Assembly: GCA_019671005.1 (NCBI GenBank)
Contig: CM033745.1
Span: forward strand, 16,482,921 to 16,546,920
Origin: Hibiscus mutabilis
Lineage: Eukaryota > Streptophyta > Magnoliopsida > Malvales > Malvaceae
Direction: 5' to 3'
DNA length: 64,000 nt
Shown here: positions 49,241 through 59,414 of the stretch, piece by piece
How the letters are laid out: each line of letters starts with the position of its first letter
How positions within the stretch are numbered: the first letter of the stretch is position 1
Notes under the pieces: model-generated
The model's database searches: none
What the model saw: only the letters and a program-made list of their open reading frames with translations
What the model was told of the DNA's origin: nothing
Program-made: the position numbers and the translations under genes

Positions 49241-50738
49241 GGAGGAGGACGCGGATCTAGAGATATACGATGCATTCCCGGATGAACAAATTCTAGTTGC
49301 CTCGGTAACCCTCAACGTCTTGGCAACCCTTGACGCCTCGGCAACCCTGGATGCACACGCCTCGGCAACTCTCGACGCCGCAGCAGTCTTTGATGTGCAC
49401 GCCTCGGCAATCTTGGGAGCAGTCACCACGGCAGCACATGCCTCGGCAATACCCTGGTACGCGGATTTAGTTAACTTCCTTGTTTGTGGTATTTTTCCTT
49501 ATGGCATTACTCACCAAGGGAAGAAGCGGTTCCGCCATGATGCTAAGCATTACTTTTGGGACGAGCCTCTTTTGTTCAAACAATGTGCAGATCAGGTTAT
49601 ACGCCGATGTGTCCCTGAAGAAGAGCAACAGAATGTACTCCGGCAATGCCATTCTTCACCCTATGGAGGACATTTTGGAGGAACTCGTACCGCGGCCAAA
49701 GTTTTGCAATCCGGTTTGTATTGGCCAACATTGTACAAAGATGCCCAAGACTTTTACAAGTAATGTGATCATTGCCAGAGGACGGGCAATATCTCTAGAC
49801 GATATGAGATGCCACTCCAGAACATCATCGAGGTGAAACTGTTCGATGTATGGGGGATCGACTTTATGGGACCCTTCCCATCTTCATTCGGCAACCTCTA
49901 CATCTTACTTGCCGTCGACTATGTGTCTAAATGGGTAGAGGCAGCTGCAGTTCCCAACAACGATTCCAAGACCGTGCAACGATTCCTGCAGAAAAACATA
50001 TTTACACGGTTTGGGATGCCGAGAGCAATTATCAGGGACGAAGGCAAGCATTTTGACAACAGACTAATTGCCAAGATGTTGCAACGCTTCGGCATATCAC
50101 ACAAGATCCCCACGGCATATCACCCACAAACCAACGGGCAAGCAAAAATTTCCAACCGGGAATTGAAGGGTATACTCAAGAAAGTTGTAAATCCCTCAAT
50201 GAAGGATTGGTCATTAAGACTAGATGACGCACTTTGGGCATATCGCACTGCATTCAAAACACCCTTAGGTATGTCCCCCTTCCGACTTGTCTATGGTAAA
50301 ACATGTCATCTACCGGTGGAAATCGAGCACAAGGCGTACTAGGCAATCAAGACCCTGAATATGGATTGGGAAAGTGCCAGACAAAAGCGCTTGATGGATC
50401 TCAATGAGATAGAAGAATTCCGTACACTCGCCTATAACAATGCACGAATCTACAAGGAGAAAACAAAGTGATGGCACGACAAGAAACTATTGCCACGGCA
50501 ATTCACGTCAGGGCAACTAGTTCTCCTATTCAATTCTCGGCTAAAACTTTTCCCAGGAAAGTTGAAATCAAGATGGTCGGGACCATTTGAAGTCGTCAAA
50601 CCATTCTCCCATGGCGCCGTGATAATCAAGTCCATCTCTGACAACCATGAATTCAAAGTTAATGGACAAAGATTGAAGCACTACAATGGTGCCCATGTGG
50701 AACGCAACAAGGAAGTGGTCAATTTAGGAGATGCATGA
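49234..50738 (+). pseudogene. Athila-like integrase
   Basis: After REEDADLEIYDAFPDEQI comes an insertion of ASATLDA-type repeats (49300-49450, from GCCTCGGCAAC motifs). The zinc domain CHSSPYGGHFGGTRTAAKVL is then cut by TAA at 49761 before CDHCQRTG. The core has D (GIDFMGPF, residue 18 of the 49809 frame) and D (IIRDEGKHF, residue 77), but the expected glutamate 35 residues on is lysine (NGQAKISNRE, residue 113, codon 50145). TAG at 50340 and TGA at 50469 interrupt before the GPF-type C-terminal domain (WSGPFEVVKPF) and the end EVVNLGDA. Confidence 0.88.
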
Positions 50739-51295
50739 GCATGCTCTCCCTTTTTATATATTTTTTTTATTTTTTTATTTTTATTTATTTTTATTTTTAT
50801 TTTTATTTTTATTTTTGACTATTTAATTATTTTATTTTATTTTTCAATTTTTTTTATTTTATTTTATTTTTTCGATTATTAGTAGTTTTAGGATAGATTT
50901 TTTTTTTCAAGTTTAAGAATCCTATTACACATCTTTATTTATTTTCTCTATTAGTTTATATTTAATTTTAATCCTTATTTGATTTGTCTTTGAATTGTAG
51001 GAAAAGAAGTTCAAGATAAAGAAGGAATTCTAAACCAAGTAGGAAAACATCTTCAACAAGGAAACTAAGGGGCTGAATCTAAAGCTTATATAAAGCCTCC
51101 AATTCATCCTAACCAAAACCCCTTTGTCGAAAACTCCTACCAAACCCTAAACCCTTTTTCGTTTTCCCCCAATCCCACCCACCTATCTTTTCTATAAAAC
51201 CCATCACCATTAACCTATTCCTACTTTCTATATTGCAACTTTTTAGTTTCTTTTCTTTTTTTTTCTTTGTTTTTACTCACAACCAAGATCATCCA
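50739..51295 (+). other. Spacer between pol and the env-position ORF
   Basis: A T-rich run (50754-50900) is followed by TTTGTCTTTGAATTGTAG at about 50983-51000, which looks like a 3' splice site. Athila-group envelope-like ORFs are thought to be made from spliced RNA, so this could be the acceptor. Confidence 0.4.
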
Positions 51296-52772
51296 TGGCA
51301 TCCAAGATCAAACTTTTAGTTCATCCAAAGAACCAAGATACAAGAAGTTTGCTACACCGGTAGTTCAAGAAAGATTTCAATCCAAGTTTGAAAGCCGGAA
51401 GATTCATGAAGAACAAGGCTTTGAATACTCCAACTCTCAACAAGATTTCGGCCTTGAACCATTCATCTTCAAGAGGATTGCACATCAAAAGTGGCAAATC
51501 TTTTGCCATCAACCGGAACCGGGTAACATCTCATGGGTAAGAGAATTCTATGCTCATTCACCTAACCCGGATAATCCTTATGTTTTTGTTCGTGAAAAGG
51601 TCATACTTATAAGTCCCGAAAGCATCAACACCTTTTACGGACTTTACATTGAGAAGGACGAGCATCAAGCCTTCGTTGACCAAATCAATCCCAAGCAACT
51701 CGACAAGGTGCTTCAAGAACTCACTCAACCGGGAACCCATTGGAACGACGGTAAATACAAGGGCACGGTAAATTGCCTTCAGCTTAAACCCGAGGCAAAA
51801 CTATGGAATAAGTTTGTTAAAACTTCTTTAATGCCTTCCACACACAATACTACCGTTGATATACCACGTCTTTTGCTCATACATTCTATTTTGCATAATC
51901 GCATCATTAACATTGGAAAAATTATTTGTGATGAGATTTTTGTATGCAGCTCAAAAGATAAGGGTTCTCTTTTCTTCCCTTGCTTAATTTCTAATCTTTG
52001 CAAGGAGATGCATGTCCCGAGTGAGTCCACCGATGAAAAGGCCCTACCCAAGTCTGGTTGGAATCAAGCACTAATCCGAAAGCTAATGGGAGAGGCACCG
52101 GGAGATTCTTCAAGGCCTCCAATCGCCACGGTAACCCCTGCCACCGCGGCAATCCCTAATGCCCAAGCACCTAACGCCAGAGCAACTCGGCCATTAATCC
52201 CATGACACTTTGAAGCACTTTTGCACCCATTGGCAAGCCGCCTAAGGCAAATTGAAAATCGGCAACTAATGTTCATGCGGTACATGAAGGAGCACAACAA
52301 TGCCATCACCCAAGTCATCCTAGAAAAGTATCCGGAAAATCGCATGTCGTTCCCAATCTTTCCCGCCGAGATCCTTGCCCCGGCAACCAATGAAGCAGTT
52401 GCCACGACAACCAAGGAAGCTGACGCCATGGCAACCAACCCTGAAGATGCCACGGCAACCAAAGCTAAAGACATCCCGGCAACCACTGCAAAAGCCAAAG
52501 GTAAAGCACCTATGCCCGAATCAACTCCTACGGAATCATTTTCTGATTTTTCAGATTCGGGCGAGTCCTCCATTGAACCAATAAAGACCGCACCAATTGA
52601 ATCCTCCAAGCGAAAAGCCATTGACGTTGATGAAGAGGACGATGAGGACAACCCCGTACGAGGATCGATTCCACCACCGGCAACAAGAAAACAACCATCG
52701 CGTTCAAGCAAGAGAATCAAGACACCGACAAGAAGGAAACTAATCATCTACGATGACGAACTCTCGGAGTAA
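51296..52772 (+). pseudogene. Athila env-position ORF (putative plant transposon protein)
   Basis: ATG at 51296 gives MASKIKL; a one-base loss near 51316 shifts into the long frame SSKEPRYKKFATPVVQERF ... WVREFYAHSPNPDNPYVFVR ... LLLIHSILHNRIINIGKII ... KSGWNQALIRKLMG, which I recognise as the plant 'putative transposon protein' family found downstream of pol in Athila-type elements. TGA at 52203 (CGA to TGA) cuts it before a second half (LHPLASRLRQIENRQLMFMR, then Ala/Thr repeats and a basic tail RKQPSRSSKRIKTPTRRK). I see no clear signal peptide or membrane anchor, so an envelope role is not shown. Function unknown. Confidence 0.75.
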
Positions 52773-53631
52773 GTCCTCGTATGCATTTTTATTTTTATTT
52801 TTCGTTATTTTTATGCATGCATTGAGGACAATGCCTCACTCGAGTTTGGGGGGGATTGTTATTAGTAGTTACCATGTTTAATTACATTCATCTTAAGTAT
52901 TACATTTAGGATACATAAATTGCTTGCCATGCCTTTAATTGGAACAAGAATTGCTTAGATTTGATGAATATTCAATGATGACTTTGCCAATGCACTTAAT
53001 TGATAGAATTTTTATTCTAGGATAACCATGGAAAAACTTAGATTTTTACTATGATGCTAATTTTGATGAAACACTGTTGTGGTTTGATTGATTTAAGGAA
53101 CTCTAGTAAACTTAGGTTGATAATTAACAAATTGGGGGATTAGAATAAAAATTGGATGAATGTTAGAGGTGCCCGAAATTGGCTCTAGCATGTGCTAAAA
53201 AAATTAAACACTAGAGGTGCCCAAAACTGGCTCTAGGATGTGTTAAAAAAAATTTAACTAGAGGTGCCCGAAACCGGCTCAAGTCGATTAAATTAACTTA
53301 AGAAAACTAAAAACAAAACACTAGAGGTGCCCAAAACTGGCTCTAGTTAAAACATGTTAAAAAGAACCCAATTAAGTAATTTGAAAACCTCTTGTTTGCA
53401 TAGAATCCGAAAAATCAACTTGCACACAACTCCGCACACACTCACAAGCATTATAGTTTGATTCCGAGTAACTCCTAAGTTTTCCGAAAAATAAAAAGCC
53501 AATCATACTTTGTGCCTCGGTTCAGAGAATTGAAATCAAGTTCAAAGCTAAGTTTGTGAAAATTGAAGTCTTGGCAGGTAATTATGAGTTTGCATTGCTT
53601 GAGGACAAGCAATAGTTCGAGTTTGGGGGTC
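52773..53631 (+). other. 3' non-coding region of internal 1
   Basis: Contains CTCGAGTTTGGGGGGGATTG near 52840, four CTAGAGGTGCCC...GGCTCTAG repeats (53163-53346) and the polypurine tract AGTTTGGGGGT just before LTR2. Homologous to 56800-57514. Confidence 0.7.
53163..53346 (+). repeat. CTAGAG-bounded repeat, four copies
   Basis: TAGAGGTGCCC(G/A)AAA(C/T)(T/C)GGCTC(T/A)AG at 53164, 53211, 53258 and 53331. Each unit is bounded by CTAGAG and its inverse CTCTAG. Two more copies lie at 57158 and 57203. Confidence 0.85.
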
Positions 53632-55177
53632 TGATAAGTGTTCAAAAGTACTATTTTTCTTACCCTTTTTACTCATATTATTGTTAGACTTAGGCTCATA
53701 TTAGTTGCATAATTAGCCATTCATGCATTAATCCATGTTTCCTTCCATCGTTGAGCTTGATTACATAACTTGGTAGTTTTTGTGGAAAAGATGCTGCTTT
53801 GGTGTGCTTTGTGTGTGTATGTGCAGGATCACTTGCCAAAGCAATGCCGAGCTAGTTGCCAGGGCAATGCATGAAGGATATGCCGAGCTGGTTGCCAGGG
53901 CAATGCATGAAGGAGACGCCGAGCCAGTTGCCATGGCAATTGTCGACAAAGAGAAAATGCAATAGGGATGTCGAAATTAATGACTTTACAAGCCCAAGAT
54001 GACATAGAGCAAGGCCCAAGCCCAAAGGAATTTGATTGCCATGCAGAGATTAAAGAAGAATTAAATTCCAAGAAGATAGGAGAAGTTCTAATAGGAATAA
54101 AATTATAATAAAGAGTTATATTCTTTAAAGATAATTTAATTCCAACTCAAACTCCTCCTCAAAGAAGGACTTTGGCCTAGCCCTATAAATAGCAAGGAGA
54201 TTTCGACAACTTGGAGGGGAGAGCATTAGGGGAAATTTCGACAAGAACCAAGAGAGAAAGCAAAGGGAATTTTTTACAAGCATCTAGGGCAAGGGATTTT
54301 CGACAAGCTTCATCTTTTCTTCCTTGTTCGATTGGGTTCATGCTAGGGATTGTTTATCTTGTGTTTCTTTGGAACCTAGCCATGAACTAAATCTACTTGG
54401 CTATGGTTATTGTGTTTTGTGGTTGTGAGAAACTATTGGTTTTTGTTTAGGTAATAAGAGTTTGCACTTTTCTATTTCAAGGTTTATTCATTCTTGGTTC
54501 TTATTCTTGTTTGCGAGTGAATTGGGAGAGGATCTCGTGATTTCATCTATTTATCTAATATCGGGAGAGTTAGATTCAAGAAACGAATGAATATGATCTT
54601 TATTCAATCTATTGATGGTGAAGATTAATCCGGCTTAGGAATAAGTTAAGGATTTCAACGGCTAAGAGGAGCGCAAGATTGGTTGTTGTTCACCCTTGAT
54701 TCACGCAGGGATGTATTATCAAGGCATGCACAAGTAGCTAGAGTTTCAACTTAGGGATAAGAAGAAACCATTGAAGAACGCTCTGCCGAACCTTGAAGTT
54801 TGCTGCCCAGACGCCCAAATAGTTGCCCAGGCAACCATCGATTAGTTGCCAAGGCAACCCCGTTGTGCAAGTTGCCACGGCAACTGAGTTGCCCGTGCAC
54901 TCTTTTACCAAGACAATCCAATCGGCTATCACACCTCAACTCACGATAACCTGGCCTATCTCTCTCTCATTCGATCTCATCTTTTCATTTACTTAATTGC
55001 TTTCTAGATTAGTTATTAGTTAAAACTTCTATAATCATTTACTTGTGTTTTTACTTTTTACAGTGCAAGAGACTAGATTCTTGAAGTAGCACCAATCCCT
55101 ATGGAGACGATATCTTTTATACTATAACTTGCGACGTGTATACTTGCACATTTGCATAGCACTTATTACGCGCAACA
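53632..55177 (+). mobile_element. Athila-like LTR2 (shared, internal)
   Basis: Very close to LTR1. It lacks 12 bases at about 54824 (one TTGCC-containing unit) that LTR1 and LTR3 have. It is followed by AGTTTTTACC with no primer binding site. Confidence 0.92.
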
Positions 55178-57514
55178 AGTTTTTACCATAACAATTTTGC
55201 CGCAGCAACAGATATGCCATGGCAATGTAGTCCTTTTCAAGAGCATTCTAATTCCTTGGAGGAAACGTTACTAGCTTCATTGGCTAGACTTGACGGATCA
55301 ATTGAAGAGATTCGAGAGCTATCAAAATCTATGGATACGAGGATAACTCAGTGGGATGCAACCTTAGGGGATTCAGAAGATCAATTGGGGAGATCCACAT
55401 ATGTCATGGATAACATGCACCAACAATTCATTCCTAGGGATACTGACGTCCTAAGGCAAGAGGATAAGGAGCAATGCAAAGAAATCTCTCTGATGTGTGA
55501 GGAACAACTAAAACCTCAAATTCAAGAGGATGCCAATGAGAGAGACTGCCCAACACATGATGAGCTTGAACAACAAATTGCCTCGGCAGTGATTGAGGAG
55601 CCCGAATGAGCAATGCCGCGACAACACTCGGTGAAGCCGAGAACAACAATGCTACAAAGAAATTCGAGGAACCCGATGCCCGAGAAGGTTACAACGTTGA
55701 TGTTGAAGCGAGAATCAGAGATTGCTCTCATCTACAATTGCCACGGCAATTACACGACCACATGCAAGATCAACGAGATGATAATAATTTGTCAATGGAA
55801 TATGAACAGGTAATGGTTGAACCTTTCGAATTCTTTAAAAACTCATCTCGTCCATTGCAGGTATGTCTTGAGGAACCGAGGTTGGTAGATTTGAAGCCAT
55901 CGAAATCTCTACTGATGGAGATGTTTGAGAGGCCAAAAGAAAACGGTGTTTGGATTCATAAAGCTCTTCAAAAAATTGATTCTTCCCTTGACTTAAAGCA
56001 AAATTTGACAACTGATTGCCACGGCAATTGGCTTGAGCAGCAATTGCCACGACAACAAAGGCTACATCCAACCATGATAGAAGTCGACAAGAATGAGGTA
56101 ATTGAATGGTTGAGAATGGATATAATTTTTCCTATTAATATATTTGTGCCTTCAGGAATAGTAGCAAGGTGGAGAGTATACATGGACTACAAGCGAACAA
56201 AGAAGAAAGACACCTCCACCATGGTAATGCAAAAGGGAGTACCTGGGAGCTCATTGGCCCAACTCTTTTTGGGCAATATTGTCACCCGATGGAGGGTACG
56301 GATGGACTATATGAAGTATCAGAAACGACTCTCCTCAAGTTTTCTCAGATATGCAGTAACATTAGAAGTGGTCACTTTAGGAGATGCCTGAGCATGCTCT
56401 CCTTTCAATATTTTCTTTTTCTTTTTATTTTCATTTTTATTTTTAGGAGATATTTTTTTTCTTTATTATCTTTAGTTTCCGGGTTTTCTTTATTTTCTTT
56501 TCCACAACAAGACTCACAACCACCATGCTAAGGAAATTCACTGCCGACTACTTGCCACAGCAACCACAACAGAAACTGGCGATGCCCAGGCAACAACAAT
56601 GGCTTCGGCAACTACTGATGCCCATGCAAGTGAACCTGCATCGGCAAACATGGATCAAATCAAAGCAATGCTATTCATGCGGCACCAGCATTCAACCACC
56701 GACTGAAAAATGAATCAAGCAAACGACACGAAAGAAACTTATCACTCGAGGTGACAACCTCTTTGACTAACTTTCATTTAGTTTCTTTTAAATTTTTGTT
56801 TCACTCTTACATGCATTGAGGACAATGCTTCTCTCGAGTTTGGGGGGGTGTTGGTTTCTAGTTAGTTTCATGTTTAGTTGCATTCATCTTTAGCAATCAC
56901 ATATAGGTTGCATATGTTACTTGCCATGCCTTTAATTGGATTTAATTGCTTAAGACTTGTTGAATATCCAATGATGAATTTTTGCCACTGCACTTAATTG
57001 AAATAACCTTTAATTTTAGGATTGCATGAAAAGAACTTAGAATTTTACTATGATGCTGATTTTTTTACACGGTTGTGGCTTGTTGATTGAAAGAAACTTA
57101 GTGAACTTAGGTTGCTTAAAATTTGGGTAAATTTGAAAATTAAAAGTTAAATTCTTGCTAGAGGTGCCTAAAACTGGCTCTAGTAGTAAATGCACTTTCT
57201 TGCTAGAGGTGCCCGAAACTGGCTCTAGTTAAAACATGTTAAAAAGAACCCAATGAAGTAATTTGAAAACCTATTGTTTGCATAGAATCCGAAAAATAAA
57301 CTTGCACACAACTCCGCACACACTCACAAGCATTATAGTTTGATTCCGAGTAATTCCTAAGTTTTCTGAAGAAATAAAAAGCCAATCATACTTTGTGCCC
57401 CGGTTCAGAGAATTGAAATCAAGTTCAAAGCTAAGTTTGTGAAAATTGAAGTCTTGGCAGGTAATTATGAGTTTGCATTGCTTGAGGACAAGCAATAGTT
57501 CGAGTTTGGGGGTG
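55178..57514 (+). mobile_element. Internal 2: deletion derivative of the Athila-like element
   Basis: About 2.3 kb against 8.7 kb in internal 1. No primer site, gag core, RT palm or integrase core. ORF 55214-55609 is acidic and helical (LARLDGSIEEIRELSKSMDT). ORF 55606-56391 keeps scraps of pol: EVIEWLRMDIIFPI, ARWRVYMDYKRTKKKD (RT start) and the terminal EVVTLGDA (pol end). ORF 56525-56713 and its extension match the end of the env-position ORF only loosely. TTGCCACGGCAA-type motifs remain dense. Confidence 0.85.
57158..57228 (+). repeat. CTAGAG-bounded repeat, two copies in internal 2
   Basis: Same unit as at 53163-53346, two copies (57158 and 57203). Confidence 0.85.
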
Positions 57515-59070
57515 TGATAAGTGTTCAAAAGTACTATTTTTCTTACCCTTTTTACTCATATTATTGTGAGACTTAGGCTCATATTAGTTGCATAGTTAGC
57601 CATTCATGCATTAATCCACGTTTCCTTCCATCGTTGAGCTTGATTACATAACTTGGTAGTTTTTGTGGAAAAGATGCTGCTCTGGTGTGCTTTGTGTGTG
57701 TATGTGCAGGATCACTTACCAAAGCAATGCCGAGCTAGTTGTCAGGGCAATGCATGAAGGATATGACGAGCTAGTTGCCAGGGCAATGCATGAAGGAGAC
57801 GCCGAGCCAGTTGCCATGGCAATTGTCGATAAAGAGAAAATGCAATAGGGATGTCGAAATTGATGACTATACAAGCCCAAGATGACATGGAGCAAGGCCC
57901 AAGCCCAAAGGAATTTGATTTCCATGCAGAGATTAAAGAAGAATTAAATTCCAAGAAGATAGGAGAAGTTCTAATAGGAATAAAATTATAATAAAGAATT
58001 ATATTCTTTAAAGATAATTTAATTCCAACTCAAACTCCTCCTCAAAGAAGGACTTTGGCCTAGCCCTATAAATAGCAAGGAGATTTCGACAATCAAAGGG
58101 GTGAGCATTAGGGCAAATTTCGACAAGTCCAAGGGAGAAGGCTAGGGGAATTTTCGACAAGCATCTAGGGCAAGGGATTTTCGACAAGCTTCATCTTTTC
58201 TTCCTTGTTCGATTGGGTTCATGCTAGGAATTATTTATCTTGTGTTTCTTTGGAACCTAGCCATGAACTAAATCTACTTGGCTATGGTTATTGTGTTTTG
58301 TGGTTGTGAGAAACTATTGGTTTTTGTTTAGGTAATAAGAGTTTGCACTTTTCTATTTCAAGGTTTATTCATTCTTGGTTCTTATTCTTGTTTGCGAGTG
58401 AATTGGGAGAGGATCTCGTGATTTCATCTATTTATCTAATATCGGGAGAGTTAGATTCAAGAAACGAATGAATATGATCTTTATTAAATCTATTGATGGT
58501 GAAGATTAATCCGGCTTAGGAATAAGTTAAGGATTTCAACGGCTAAGAGGAGCGCAAGATTGGTTGTTGTTCACCATTGATTCACGCAGGGATGTACTAT
58601 CAAGGCATGCACAAGTAGCTAGAGTTTCGACTTAGGGATAAGAAGAAACCATTGAAGAACGCTCTGCCGAACCTTGAAGATTGCTGCCCAGACGCCCAAG
58701 TAGTTGCCCAACTAGTTGCCCAGGCAACCATAGATTAGTTGCCAAGGCAACCCCGTTGTGCAAGTTGTCACGGCAACGGAGTTGCCCGTGCACTCTTTTA
58801 CCAAGACAATCCAATCGGCTATCACACCTCAACTCACGATAACTTGGCCTATCTCTCTCTCATTCGATCTCATCTTTTTATTTACTTAATTGCTTTCTAG
58901 TTTAGTTATTAGTTAAAACTTCTATAATCCTTTACTTGTGTTTTTACTTTTTACAGTGCAAGAGACTAGATTCTTGAAGTAGCACCAATCCCTGTGGAGA
59001 CGATATCTTTTATACTATAACTTGCGATGTGTATACTTGCACATTTGCGTAGCACTTATTACGCGCAACA
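57515..59070 (+). mobile_element. Athila-like LTR3
   Basis: TGATAAGTG...CGCGCAACA with TATA box near 58065. It differs more from LTR1 and LTR2 than they do from each other, e.g. around 58090-58140. Confidence 0.92.
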
Positions 59071-59075
59071 TTGGT

Positions 59076-59414
59076 CATGTTGCCTATCGATTGGCTCTTC
59101 TAGAAGAATTCCACAAAATATATAACGTATTTCATGTATCAATGTTGCGTCACATCAATATGATCCTTCTCATATTCTAGAACCAGATAAAGTTGAATTG
59201 AATCAAGATTTATCCTATGAAGAAGAGCCGATTCAAATTCTTGCTCGAGAAGATAGAAGGCTAAGAAATAAAACAATACCTCTTGCAAAGTCATGTGGAA
59301 GAATCATGGAAGTAAAGAAGCTACGTGAGAGTCTGAATCTACCATGAGAGAGGAATACCCATACCTATTCTCCTAGGTAAATTCGAGGACGAATTCCCTT
59401 AAGGGGGAGGGATT
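59076..59414 (+). pseudogene. Chromovirus integrase C-terminus and 3' end
   Basis: Continues HVAYRLALLEEFHKIYNVFHVSMLR from the frame broken at 43401. It shifts frame near 59160 to DPSHILEPDKVELNQDLSYE and PIQILAREDRRLRNKTIPLA, the tail typical of Tekay chromoviruses with a degenerate chromodomain. The polypurine tract AAGGGGGAGGGA at 59401 precedes the 3' LTR. Confidence 0.85.

Larger units (their letters stand above)
43402..59070 (+). mobile_element. Athila-like Gypsy element with three LTRs
   Basis: Order: LTR1 (43402-44959), internal 1 with gag-pol and an env-position ORF (44960-53631), LTR2 (53632-55177), internal 2, a short derivative (55178-57514), and LTR3 (57515-59070). Only the outer ends carry a target duplication, TTGGT (43397-43401 and 59071-59075), and removing the whole block plus one TTGGT restores the chromovirus integrase reading E-R-I-G-H-V-A-Y. 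So the array is one insertion locus, enlarged by recombination between LTRs or inserted as a tandem. Confidence 0.93.
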
